From positions 1 through 19,841 of the forward strand of contig BNUY01000042.1 of the NCBI GenBank assembly GCA_025997715.1: 19,841 bases of DNA. The letters run 5' to 3'. Of this stretch, positions 5,549-12,833 are shown one piece after another (position 1 is the first letter of the stretch; the number at the start of each line of letters is the position of its first letter). The notes beneath the pieces were generated by a model. It made no database searches, was not told where the DNA came from, and saw only the letters and a list, made by a program, of their open reading frames with translations. The stretch comes from Spirochaetia bacterium (lineage in GTDB: Bacteria; Spirochaetota; Spirochaetia; Treponematales; Breznakiellaceae). The position numbers and the translations under genes are program-made.

Positions 5549-5792
5549 CTATATCTGTATTGTTCCGGCAGAGTTTGGGCCGATTTTTCTGAAAATCCCG
5601 GTCCGGCATGGGTCATCCTTATATACCTCAAGGATATTTTCAAGTATTAGCCTGACGGTTTCGGTATCATAGTTCTCCAAGGATGCACTCAAAAGGTTGA
5701 AGTACCCGGTATAATTTCCGTAGGGTTATCAGATTACGACAATATTCCGCAAAAGTTTTTATCCGGGTATGCTCTATGGGCTTCCCGATCAC
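5549..5792 (-). pseudogene. Frameshifted remnant of an unknown small gene
   Basis: Two adjacent minus-strand frames each read as protein but are interrupted. The first runs from GTG at 5790-5792 to TGA at 5667-5669 and begins MIGKPIEHTRIKTFAEYCRN. The second, shifted by one base, contains YFNLLSASLENYDTETVRLI and LENILEVYKDD and ends with TAG at 5549-5551. Joining them near 5700-5740 would give one protein of about 80 aa. It starts 6 nt past the Rpn gene's stop, so it may be a decayed downstream partner. It has no clear start site for the second half. The rest of 5445-5798 shows no gene and only a modest TATAAT-like box (5464-5469) close to the 5444 start. Confidence 0.35.
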
Positions 5793-5798
5793 CGGTTA

Positions 5799-6695
5799 TC
5801 AATCTTGCCGGGCAAGATTTTTGACAGTTTCAATGTCCAATTTCGTTATTTCCGCGATTTTCTCAATATCCATGCCCAATTGAACAAGGCTTCCCGCGAT
5901 TTCCTCGGACCTTTTTAACTCGGCTTCCTCTGAATAGGTTAGTAATACTTCTTGTACCATAGTACTTGCCCCCTTAAACTCCTCATAAGATTTATATAAA
6001 TCGGCATATAAGCGTCCTAAAAGATTAACGACGGTACGCATATCTTCTTTGGTCATCAGGCCATTTTGTGTACTGTGATCCACCGTCCGGATCAGTTCCT
6101 CCAAGATGTTTTTCATAAGCTCAGACAATTCCTGCCGTTGTTGGCTGGATTGTGCCGCCGTTACCCGTTTTCGTAATTTTAGCATATAAAACGGTAGCAG
6201 AATACTCAGCTTCTTTTCTTCAAGTTCATGGATGCTATGGTCCAAAAACTTAAACGTATCTACCCCATAATCATAATGGTTCCCGTCAGGGAATTGGAGC
6301 CGCAGGGTTACCGTATCCGGCGTCTTATGGGTGGTCTCCCAATAGATGATTCTTGCGTCAGGGAAGGGTATGGTAATCAGGGCATCTTCAACGGTCTTTC
6401 TTTTTAACCCCTCAAAATACCCGTAGTTGAATACCCGGAGGGCCATGTTTTCGTCATTATTGATTTGGGCTTCAATATGGTATAGATGCTCACCGCCGAT
6501 AAGGATAAGCATATCGCTTACCACATGAGTCAGATTATCGGTAATGGTTTCGGTCGAGGGATAGTCAAGGCGGCTATCAACCGGGTAATCGGTATTAAAG
6601 AGGCCGTTGATAAACTGGACAATGGCACCCTGAGACAACCGCATCAGCCGCTTGAAAATGAGGTCATAGATATGGGCTGGTTCATGTTCAGGCAC
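5799..6695 (-). CDS. Rpn/YhgA-like PD-(D/E)XK nuclease family protein
   Basis: A 298-aa member of the recombination-promoting nuclease / 'PD-(D/E)XK nuclease family transposase' group. It opens with HIYDLIFKRLM and FINGLF, has D61 in SDMLIL and E75-x-Q77 in YHIEAQ (the family's D...ExQ nuclease core). It ends with the usual tail of a helical linker plus a small repeat-like motif LGMDIEKIAEITKLDIETVK. The length is normal for the family. It has GTG at 6693-6695 with GGAAGGG six bases upstream. However, codons upstream in the same frame (FLDKEGIS) continue the protein sense, and a perfect ribosome site with ATG lies farther upstream in another frame, so the native N-terminus may have been lost to a frameshift. 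These genes are multicopy in treponemes and do not behave as classical insertion sequences; no inverted repeats flank this one. Confidence 0.86.
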   Translation of the reverse strand: MPEHEPAHIYDLIFKRLMRLSQGAIVQFINGLFNTDYPVDSRLDYPSTETITDNLTHVVSDMLILIGGEHLYHIEAQINNDENMALRVFNYGYFEGLKRKTVEDALITIPFPDARIIYWETTHKTPDTVTLRLQFPDGNHYDYGVDTFKFLDHSIHELEEKKLSILLPFYMLKLRKRVTAAQSSQQRQELSELMKNILEELIRTVDHSTQNGLMTKEDMRTVVNLLGRLYADLYKSYEEFKGASTMVQEVLLTYSEEAELKRSEEIAGSLVQLGMDIEKIAEITKLDIETVKNLARQD

Positions 6696-6712
6696 GCTGA
6701 TCCCTTCCTTGT

Positions 6713-6745
6713 CTAAGAATATACCATATTATGCCTCCTTTGCAA
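6713..6745 (-). promoter_or_regulatory. Perfect ribosome site with 4-codon ORF upstream of Rpn gene
   Basis: On the minus strand AAAGGAGG (6734-6741) stands six bases before ATG at 6725-6727, but the frame ends after MVYS at TAG 6713-6715. A one-base change would join this ATG to the Rpn frame at codons FLDKEGIS. Alternatively TTGCAA (6740-6745) and TATATT (6718-6723), 16 nt apart, form a promoter overlapping the same bases. Both readings are possible. Confidence 0.45.
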
Positions 6746-6926
6746 ACATGGCGCCCGATAATCCTTCAGATACTGGATTACCTTAGTAACCCAATCAGGT
6801 TTGATGGGAAAAGATTTACACCCGTATACCGGTCATAATGAAAATTCTTACTGTGCAAGGGAATTGAATAACTCTTAAAAAGTGACACATGAAAACGACA
6901 CATAGAGCTTTGGTAATCGTCCGTAC
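6746..6926. other. Intergenic sequence without a supported gene
   Basis: The space between the Rpn gene and the tRNA promoter holds no convincing reading frame on either strand. The only structure seen is a small hairpin at 6775-6792 (GGGTTAC/GTAATCC on the minus strand with one G-U pair), perhaps in the Rpn leader. Confidence 0.5.
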
Positions 6927-6955
6927 TTGACAAATATTTGCCCATTTTGTAAGCT
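6927..6955 (+). promoter_or_regulatory. Probable promoter of tRNA-Gln
   Basis: A consensus -35 TTGACA at 6927-6932 is followed after 17 nt by TAAGCT (6950-6955), a weak -10. The predicted start near 6962 gives a 5' leader of about 40 nt before the mature tRNA. The leader contains a perfect hairpin, CAATAAC/GTTATTG at 6974-6992, eight bases before the mature 5' end. Confidence 0.5.
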
Positions 6956-7000
6956 TTATTCCGTTGTAGGTTTCAATAACCTTCAGTTATTGGAGCGCTC

Positions 7001-7071
7001 TCCCCGGTTGTGTAATGGTAGCATGGCAGACTCTGGATCTGCTTGTGGGGGTCCGAATCCTCCCCGGGGAA
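7001..7071 (+). tRNA. tRNA-Gln, anticodon CTG, with C55
   Basis: A complete 71-nt cloverleaf. The acceptor stem TCCCCGG (7001-7007) pairs perfectly with CCGGGGA (7064-7070), with discriminator A at 7071 and no encoded CCA. The D arm is GTGT/GCAT with GG in the loop. The anticodon stem GCAGA/TCTGC is perfect and closes loop CTCTGGA, anticodon CTG, so it reads CAG for glutamine. The variable loop is four bases. The T stem GGGGG/CCTCC has one G-U. The T loop reads TCCGAAT where TTCGAAT is expected, so the base that becomes pseudouridine 55 is C. Everything else supports a working tRNA. Confidence 0.9.
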
Positions 7072-7121
7072 AATTCTTTATTGTCTTGCAAAAAAAGGTA
7101 ACGCATTTTCAAAAAATATGG

Positions 7122-7150
7122 TAGAATAGGGTATCCTATTTATAAAGGGG
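7122..7150 (+). promoter_or_regulatory. Promoter/leader elements of the secreted protein gene
   Basis: A -10-like TAGAAT (7122-7127) without a good -35 box overlaps a perfect inverted repeat AATAGG-GTAT-CCTATT (7125-7140). The ribosome site AAGGGG follows at 7145-7150. The repeat could be an operator covering the transcription start or a small leader hairpin. Confidence 0.35.
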
Positions 7151-7157
7151 CTTGATG

Positions 7158-7811
7158 ATGAACAAGAGAGTGTTTTTTCTGTTAGTGGTGGGTATAACCC
7201 TGTCGGCGGCCATGTCGCTATATGCCCAGACCCAGATACCTGAGTACCGCTTTGCCGTCGGCCGTTGGGGGTTCACCGGTGAGCGGCTCTTCCAGAACGA
7301 TGCCGGCGCCCGGCTGGCAAAGGTCAATTTCCGGGTTCCCCAGAGCGGGTCCATCCGGTACGAGTTTAACGTCCGCTATGAGGGCGGCGCCGAGGATGGT
7401 CAAGGTGGGGCAGGGATCCACGTCTTTTCGGACACCGCCTATAACGGCGCTTCCTGGGGCTGCGGAAAATCCTACCTGCTTTGGCTCAATTATGATGAAA
7501 ATCCTATCAGCCGTGATATTCCCCGGGGCTTGAGCGCCCAGGTTTACCGCAGCTACACCAACTCCCGGATGGAACTGGTGAAGAGCGTCAGCCTGGCGGA
7601 TTATGAAAAATTCCTCACCGCGGAAAACCTGGCCGCGCCGATTTTCTTCCGGATCGAGGTATACGGCAATACCGGCGACATTCGGGTCTACGATCCCACC
7701 GATCCGAGGTTGTATTTCCTGATAAACGTAGAGCCCCGGGATGTGCCCCTCAAGGGAGACTGGGTTGCCCTGCGGACCAACGGCCTTAAGGCGTCTTTTG
7801 CCCTGGAGTAG
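7158..7811 (+). CDS. Secreted hypothetical protein, about 217 aa
   Basis: The protein begins MNKRVFFLLVVGITLSAAMS and continues LYAQ, a clear Sec signal peptide with cleavage after YA. There is no lipobox cysteine, so it should be periplasmic or exported rather than a lipoprotein. The mature part is rich in Tyr, Gly and Arg and reads like a beta-sandwich of the carbohydrate- or ligand-binding type (RYEFNVRYEGG, GIHVFSDTAYNGASWGCGKS, FFRIEVYGNTGDIRVYDPTD), but I recognise no family. Three start codons overlap, TTG 7152, ATG 7155 and ATG 7158; the last lies seven bases from AAGGGG and is preferred. It stands alone, with its own terminator, between the tRNA and the copper operon. Confidence 0.78.
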   Translation: MNKRVFFLLVVGITLSAAMSLYAQTQIPEYRFAVGRWGFTGERLFQNDAGARLAKVNFRVPQSGSIRYEFNVRYEGGAEDGQGGAGIHVFSDTAYNGASWGCGKSYLLWLNYDENPISRDIPRGLSAQVYRSYTNSRMELVKSVSLADYEKFLTAENLAAPIFFRIEVYGNTGDIRVYDPTDPRLYFLINVEPRDVPLKGDWVALRTNGLKASFALE

Positions 7812-7816
7812 ACATT

Positions 7817-7850
7817 AAAAACCGCCGTTTTTCGTCTACGGCGGTTTTTT
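7817..7850 (+). terminator. Rho-independent terminator
   Basis: AACCGCCGT and ACGGCGGTT form a nine-pair stem around a nine-base loop, extended by A/T pairs and ending in a run of T. It lies 8 bases after the stop at 7811 and is nearly symmetrical, so it could act in both directions. Confidence 0.9.
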
Positions 7851-7870
7851 ATCGGATTTTTGGTCTCCCT

Positions 7871-7912
7871 CCATAATTTCTCAATATTCTTGTTGTATAC
7901 TCTGAATTATGG
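7871..7912 (+). promoter_or_regulatory. Leaderless-type promoter with spanning inverted repeat, copper operon
   Basis: The -10 box TATACT (7896-7901) lies only seven bases before the ATG at 7909, so transcription should start at or next to the ATG. No Shine-Dalgarno is present and no good -35 box is visible, which suggests an activator-dependent promoter. CCATAATT (7871-7878) and AATTATGG (7905-7912) form a perfect 8-bp inverted repeat centred on the promoter and are a candidate operator. Confidence 0.5.
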
Positions 7913-9705
7913 AAACCGGCATACAAACCAGGACCCTGCGCATCGGCGGTATGACCTGCGTAAATTGTCAGAACAGGATTGAGCGGAAACTACGGAGTAC
8001 CCCCGGCATAGAGGGCGCGGAGGTGAGCTACAACGCGGGGACGGCTTCCGTACGCTATAACGCGGAGATTATCACTATCCGCGAGATAGCCGCCATCATC
8101 GAAACGCTTGATTATTCGGTGCAGACCGGGGCCGATCCGAAACCGGACGCGTACCGGACCGCAGGCATTCTCATCATCATTTTTGCAGCCTTTATGCTTA
8201 TCCAAAACTCCGGGCTTCTTACGTTCTTCAACAAGTTTCCCTTGGCTGAATCCGGCATGGGCTACGGGATGCTGTTCCTCATCGGCATTATCACCTCGGT
8301 GCATTGCCTCGCCATGTGCGGCGGCATTAACCTGTCCCAATGCCTTCCCCACACCGATACCCTGCGGCCGAGCCTTCTCTATAATCTGGGGCGGGTCATT
8401 TCCTATACCGCCGTTGGGATCATCGTAGGCGCATTGGGTTCGGTGATTAGTTTTTCCGGGGCCATGCGCGGGGTGGTACAGTTGGCCGCCGGGGTATTCA
8501 TGGTGGTCATGGGTATCAATATGCTGGGGGTATTCCCGGCGTTGCGAAGATTCAACCTTCGTATGCCGAAAATCTTTGTCGACCGTATTGATCGTGCCAA
8601 AGGGAGGGGGTCCGGTCCCCTCTATATAGGATTACTGAACAGCCTCATGCCCTGCGGCCCCTTACAGGCTATGCAGCTCTACGCCCTGGGTACGGGCAGC
8701 CCGATTTCAGGGGGTATCTCCATGCTGCTGTTTAGCCTGGGGACGGCGCCCCTCATGTTCGGCCTGGGCGCATTGAGTACCAGTCTGGGCAAGCGGTTTA
8801 CCAAACGGGTTATGACCGCAGGCGCCATGCTGGTGATGATCCTCGGCATGTCGATGGTGAGCTACGGCTGGGGCTTGTCGGGATTTACCATCAATCAAAG
8901 CAGTACTACTGCCGCCGCCGGTACTTTTGAGCCAACCATTACAGATGGAGTGCAGGTGGTGAACAGCACCCTGAGCGGGGGGCGATACCCCGCCATTACC
9001 GTGCAGGCGGGCATCCCCGTCCGGTGGAGGATTGACGCCCCCCAGGGGAGCATTAACGGCTGTAATAACCGCATGATTATCCGGGAATACGGCATTGAAC
9101 ACCGCTTCAAGCCCGGCGAAAATATCGTTGAGTTCACCCCCACTAAAACAGGGAAGTTTCCCTATAGCTGTTGGATGGGGATGATCCGCAGTTCCATTAC
9201 CGTGGTGGCCCCGGGTGAAACAATCGCCGACGCCGCTCCCGATGTGCTTACACCAATCCCGGCGGGTGTTATCATACCCACGGACAATGCGGCAATTGCC
9301 GAGGTAAACAGGGACGCCGGGTATCAGGTGGTGCGAATAAACCTGCGGGACAGTGGTTTTGAGCCTGCGGTTCTTGTGGTACAAAGGGGAATCCCGACAA
9401 ACTGGATCATCAATAACGATTCCCTGGATGAGGGCAATTACCGCCTGATCGTTCCCGCGTATCTTGCCCTGCTGGACATGGAAGCCGGGGACAACGGCAT
9501 TGAGTTTGTCCCCGATGAAAGTTTTGATTTTTCCACCGGCGATAATGTTTACTACGGGTATGTAAAGGTGGTGGATGATATAAACAACATCGACATAAAC
9601 GCGGTGAAGGGCGAGGTTGATGCGTTTGAAACCCAGGTTTACCCGGAGGCCTATTTCGAGGCGCAGGCTAATCAGGGCGGATGCTGCGGCGGCAGGGCGG
9701 GCTAA
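7909..9705 (+). CDS. HMA / SafE-type membrane / cupredoxin fusion, copper handling
   Basis: A 598-aa membrane protein with four parts. Residues 8-75 are a heavy-metal-associated domain with the Cu(I) site GGMTC17-x2-C20. Residues 83-330 are a polytopic TauE/SafE/DsbD-like membrane module with H132-C133, AM-C137-GG and LMP-C249-GPLQAMQ motifs that repeat the Cys/Met-rich pattern of copper-transporting SafE proteins. Residues 337-435 are a cupredoxin-like domain with likely ligands C385 and C421-W-M-G-M425. A second, degenerate cupredoxin-like domain without Cys follows at about 470-565, then a GGCCGG tail. It probably moves Cu(I) between the cytoplasmic HMA site and an external cupredoxin site. 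It is the first gene of the copper operon. The start ATG has no Shine-Dalgarno; see the promoter entry. Selenium or sulfite transport, sometimes annotated for the family, is unlikely here. Confidence 0.85.
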   Translation: METGIQTRTLRIGGMTCVNCQNRIERKLRSTPGIEGAEVSYNAGTASVRYNAEIITIREIAAIIETLDYSVQTGADPKPDAYRTAGILIIIFAAFMLIQNSGLLTFFNKFPLAESGMGYGMLFLIGIITSVHCLAMCGGINLSQCLPHTDTLRPSLLYNLGRVISYTAVGIIVGALGSVISFSGAMRGVVQLAAGVFMVVMGINMLGVFPALRRFNLRMPKIFVDRIDRAKGRGSGPLYIGLLNSLMPCGPLQAMQLYALGTGSPISGGISMLLFSLGTAPLMFGLGALSTSLGKRFTKRVMTAGAMLVMILGMSMVSYGWGLSGFTINQSSTTAAAGTFEPTITDGVQVVNSTLSGGRYPAITVQAGIPVRWRIDAPQGSINGCNNRMIIREYGIEHRFKPGENIVEFTPTKTGKFPYSCWMGMIRSSITVVAPGETIADAAPDVLTPIPAGVIIPTDNAAIAEVNRDAGYQVVRINLRDSGFEPAVLVVQRGIPTNWIINNDSLDEGNYRLIVPAYLALLDMEAGDNGIEFVPDESFDFSTGDNVYYGYVKVVDDINNIDINAVKGEVDAFETQVYPEAYFEAQANQGGCCGGRAG

Positions 9706-9728
9706 ACAAACCAAAGGAGGTTTACCGG

Positions 9729-9833
9729 ATGGCATTCTTATTGAGTCATTGGCATTGTATAATTCCGCTTGCCGGAATCGTAATAGCCGCGCTTCTTATG
9801 AGGCGGGGAAAGTCAGGGAATTCTGATAAATAG
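9729..9833 (+). CDS. 34-aa membrane peptide in copper operon
   Basis: A tiny gene with an ideal ribosome site, AAAGGAGG eight bases before ATG at 9729. It encodes MAFLLSHWHC, then IIPLAGIVIAALLM and the basic tail RRGKSGNSDK. It has one transmembrane helix, N-terminal His7, His9 and Cys10 at the membrane edge, and a positive cytoplasmic end. It lies 23 nt after the fusion transporter and 13 nt before the DUF2318 gene. The H-W-H-C group could hold a metal ion, so a copper-binding or complex-assembly role fits, but nothing proves it. Such short genes are usually missed in annotation. Confidence 0.68.
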   Translation: MAFLLSHWHCIIPLAGIVIAALLMRRGKSGNSDK

Positions 9834-9846
9834 GGAGATACAGAAA

Positions 9847-10317
9847 ATGTGCAGAGGTTTTGGAATAGCAGTTTTATTGTTGGTTACGGCATCCGGCGTG
9901 TTCGCCCAAAATACGGGGCAGCAGAATGTGGTCAAACCGCTTATTGCGGACAAGGACTTGGTAATACCCATCGCGGAACTAAGTGAAAACGCCGTCTTTT
10001 ACCCGGTTGATATTGACGGTACCCGCCTTGAGGTGCTCGCGGTAAAGGCCCCGGACGGCACCATCAGGACGGCCTTTAATACCTGCCAGGTGTGTTACGG
10101 GTCGGGCCGGGGATTTTACAAACAGCAGGGGGCATTGCTTATCTGCCAGAACTGCGGCAACCGGTTCAGGATGAGCCAGGTCGAAAAACAGTCCGGCGGC
10201 TGTAACCCGGTCCCCATATTCGCGGAAAATAAAACGGTGAGCGGCAGCACTATTACTATTTCAAAAGATTTCTTAGTTAAGGCAAAGGGTATATTTGCCC
10301 GGTGGAGGCGCAGCTAA
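9847..10317 (+). CDS. DUF2318-family secreted Cys-rich (metal/Fe-S) protein
   Basis: A 156-aa protein with a signal peptide (residues 1-20, cleaved after FA). Its core is typical of DUF2318: YPVDIDGTRLEVLAVKAPDG, then C80-x2-C83, C100-x2-C103 in ICQNCGNRF, and C119 in GGCNPVP. Five cysteines could bind a metal or an Fe-S centre outside the membrane. The family occurs with iron- and copper-transport membrane proteins as a cupredoxin-associated electron or metal carrier, which agrees with its place between the SafE/cupredoxin fusion and CopA. The start ATG follows GGGAG by nine bases. Its stop TAA overlaps the copA ATG by one base. Confidence 0.82.
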   Translation: MCRGFGIAVLLLVTASGVFAQNTGQQNVVKPLIADKDLVIPIAELSENAVFYPVDIDGTRLEVLAVKAPDGTIRTAFNTCQVCYGSGRGFYKQQGALLICQNCGNRFRMSQVEKQSGGCNPVPIFAENKTVSGSTITISKDFLVKAKGIFARWRRS

Positions 10318-12821
10318 TGGAAACACAAACACTTCAAATAGGCGGGATGACCTGCGCGGCCTGCGCGGCGCGGATAGAACGGACGGTGAAAAAGCTTCCC
10401 GGCATAAATACGGCCACAGTAAACCTGGCCAGCGAAAAGTTGTTTGTCGAGTTTGACAACATCATCCAGGTTACTGCCATTAAGGATGCGGTTATCAAGA
10501 TAGGCTATGACGTACTGGAAAAGCCGGCGAGCAGCCAGGTAACCATCCCCATTGGGGGCATGACCTGTGCAGCCTGCTCGGCGCGGGTAGAAAAGGCTAT
10601 CCGCAAGGTTCCGGGTATAGAAAGTGTTTCGGTGAACCTTGCCACGGAAAAAGCCACGGTGGCCTATGATCCGCATACGGTGCGCGTATCGGCGATCAAG
10701 GAAGTTATCGAAAAGGCGGGCTACACGGCGCTGGAAATTTCCCGGGAAACCGTCGATGAGGATAAGCTCCGCAAGGAACGGGCGGTCAGGACCCTCTGGA
10801 CCAAGTTTATTGTCGCCGTAAGTTTGGCGGCGCCTTTGCTGTATATCGCCATGGCGCCCATGATTACCTGGATACGCCTGCCCTTCCCCCGTGCCCTTGA
10901 CCCGATGAACTTCCCCCTGGTGTACGCCCTTGTGGAACTTCTCCTGGTAATTCCCATCGTCGCGGCGGGGAACCGGTTTTATGTCGTAGGCTTCAAGGCC
11001 CTTATCCAGCGGAGCCCCAACATGGATTCCCTTATCGCCCTTGGTACCAGCGCAGCGATACTGTACAGTCTCTACAATGTTTCGCAGATTATCGGGGGCA
11101 ATTTCAAGGCGGTAGAATCCCTGTACTTTGAAAGCGCCGGGGTGATCATCGCACTGATACTGTTAGGCAAATCCCTGGAAGCGGTATCGAAAGGCAAGAC
11201 CAGCGAGGCCATAAAAAAACTGATGGGCCTGGCTCCAAAAACCGCCATCATCATCGAGAACGGGGTGGAAAAGGAAATCCCCATTGATGAAGTGATGCCG
11301 GGAGATATTATTGTGGTTAAGCCGGGTGCTAAAATTCCCGTGGACGGTACGGTTGTTGAGGGCCACACGTCAATAGATGAATCCATGCTCACCGGTGAAA
11401 GTATGCCGGTGGACAAAGACGCGGGGGCCGATGTTTATGCCGCTACTATCAACACCACCGGGCTTATCCGTTTCAAGGCCACCAAGATTGGCGGGGAGAC
11501 TGCCCTGGCGCAGATCATCAAACTGGTTGAGGACGCCCAGGGTTCCAAGGCCCCCATCGCCCAACTGGCGGATATTGTGTCCGGCTATTTCGTCCCCATC
11601 GTTTGTGTGATAGCGATACTGTCGGGCGCCGCCTGGTTCATCGCCACCACGGTTAACCCGGCGCTGCTTCCCGCGGGTTATTTCCCCGTGAAATTTGCCC
11701 TCACCATATTCATATCCGTGTTGGTCATTGCCTGCCCCTGCGCCCTGGGCCTTGCTACCCCCACGGCAATTATGGTGGCCACCGGCAAAGGCGCGGAGAA
11801 CGGCATCCTCATCAAGGGCGGGGAAGCCCTGGAAACCACCCACAAGGTGAGTACCATTGTGTTTGACAAGACCGGAACCATCACCGAAGGGAAGCCGAAG
11901 GTTACCGATATAATCCCCGCCGGAATTGAAGCGGATTATCTGCTTCGGATCACCGCCTCCGCCGAAAAAGGTTCGGAACATCCCCTGGGGCAAGCGATTG
12001 TCAATGACGCGGAAGAAAAGGGCCTGGAATTTTTTACGGTAGAGGGTTTTGAATCCCTGACGGGCCGGGGTATTGAGGCGGTGATCAACGGCGCAAAAAC
12101 TCTGGTAGGAAACCGCAAACTTATGGAAGAACGGGGCGTCTCCCTTGTGGAACTGGAACAGGACTCGGACCGTTTGGCAGGGGAGGGGAAGACCCCGATG
12201 TACGCCGCTCTTGAAGAAAAAGCCGAAGGCTTCAAGCTCGTCGGTATTATCGCCGTTGCCGACACGGTAAAGCCCAGCAGTAAAGCTGCTATCGAAGGCC
12301 TCCACCAAATGGGTATAGAGGTTGTCATGATCACCGGGGACAACAAAAAGACGGCGGATGCCATTGCCAAACAGGTAGGGATAGACCGGGTGCTTTCCGA
12401 AGTACTGCCCCAGGACAAGTCCAATGAGGTAAAGAAACTGCAAGACGAGGGCAGGAAGGTTGCCATGGTGGGGGACGGCATCAACGACGCCCCCGCACTT
12501 GCCCAGGCGGATATCGGCATTGCTATCGGCAGCGGTACGGATGTGGCCATGGAGTCCGCAGATATTGTGCTTATGCGCTCTGATTTGATGGATGTCCCCA
12601 CGGCCATCAACCTGAGTAAAAAGACGATCCGTAACATCAAACAAAACCTGTTTTGGGCTTTCGGCTATAACACCGTGGGCATCCCCATCGCGGCGGGGCT
12701 GCTCCACATCTTCGGCGGCCCCCTCTTAAACCCGATTTTCGCCGCCGCCGCCATGAGCATGAGTTCCGTATCGGTGTTGACCAACGCGTTACGGCTGAAA
12801 CGGTTTAAGGCAACAAAATAA
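10317..12821 (+). CDS. copA: Cu(I)-exporting P1B-type ATPase
   Basis: An 834-aa inner-membrane pump that uses ATP to expel Cu(I). Two N-terminal HMA domains carry GMTC13-AA-C16 and GMTC84-AA-C87. The catalytic order is complete: TGES at 359-362, the membrane C473-P-C475, phosphorylated D517 in DKTGT, HP at 555-556, and GDGIND at 719-724. The last helices have YN (AFGYNTVG) and MSMSS, the TM7/TM8 residues of the Cu(I)-specific P1B-1 group rather than the Zn or Co groups. The length is usual for a two-HMA CopA. I chose ATG 10317 because GGAGG lies eight bases upstream and the codon overlaps the previous stop; GTG 10302 is in frame but lacks such a site. It is central in a six-gene copper operon. 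Confidence 0.95.
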   Translation: METQTLQIGGMTCAACAARIERTVKKLPGINTATVNLASEKLFVEFDNIIQVTAIKDAVIKIGYDVLEKPASSQVTIPIGGMTCAACSARVEKAIRKVPGIESVSVNLATEKATVAYDPHTVRVSAIKEVIEKAGYTALEISRETVDEDKLRKERAVRTLWTKFIVAVSLAAPLLYIAMAPMITWIRLPFPRALDPMNFPLVYALVELLLVIPIVAAGNRFYVVGFKALIQRSPNMDSLIALGTSAAILYSLYNVSQIIGGNFKAVESLYFESAGVIIALILLGKSLEAVSKGKTSEAIKKLMGLAPKTAIIIENGVEKEIPIDEVMPGDIIVVKPGAKIPVDGTVVEGHTSIDESMLTGESMPVDKDAGADVYAATINTTGLIRFKATKIGGETALAQIIKLVEDAQGSKAPIAQLADIVSGYFVPIVCVIAILSGAAWFIATTVNPALLPAGYFPVKFALTIFISVLVIACPCALGLATPTAIMVATGKGAENGILIKGGEALETTHKVSTIVFDKTGTITEGKPKVTDIIPAGIEADYLLRITASAEKGSEHPLGQAIVNDAEEKGLEFFTVEGFESLTGRGIEAVINGAKTLVGNRKLMEERGVSLVELEQDSDRLAGEGKTPMYAALEEKAEGFKLVGIIAVADTVKPSSKAAIEGLHQMGIEVVMITGDNKKTADAIAKQVGIDRVLSEVLPQDKSNEVKKLQDEGRKVAMVGDGINDAPALAQADIGIAIGSGTDVAMESADIVLMRSDLMDVPTAINLSKKTIRNIKQNLFWAFGYNTVGIPIAAGLLHIFGGPLLNPIFAAAAMSMSSVSVLTNALRLKRFKATK

Positions 12822-12833
12822 AAGGAGTATGAC

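Noticed and set aside
5392..5643. Minus-strand open frame of 83 codons overlapping the acidic protein gene
   Set aside because: It overlaps the well-supported gene starting at 5444, begins at TTG without a ribosome site, and the sense-like reading of this region is in another frame (the remnant at 5549-5792).
5799..6695. Rpn gene as an insertion sequence (the family name includes 'transposase')
   Set aside because: No terminal inverted repeats or target duplications are visible around it. The family is a nuclease group and not a classical IS.
7001..7071. tRNA-Gln as integration site for the left island
   Set aside because: The island lies on the 5' side of the tRNA, whereas integrases usually use the 3' half. 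No duplicated tRNA end and no integrase gene are visible in the window.
6927..7124. 65-codon plus-strand open frame
   Set aside because: It runs straight through the tRNA-Gln gene, has no ribosome site and shows no protein-like pattern.
8707..9735. Long open frame of 342 codons on the minus strand
   Set aside because: It is fully antisense to the HMA/SafE/cupredoxin gene, is rich in His, Gly and Pro as expected for a shadow frame in GC-rich coding DNA, and has no family features.
11370..12707. 445-codon minus-strand open frame inside copA
   Set aside because: Shadow of copA; copA has every catalytic motif of its family, while this frame shows none of any family.
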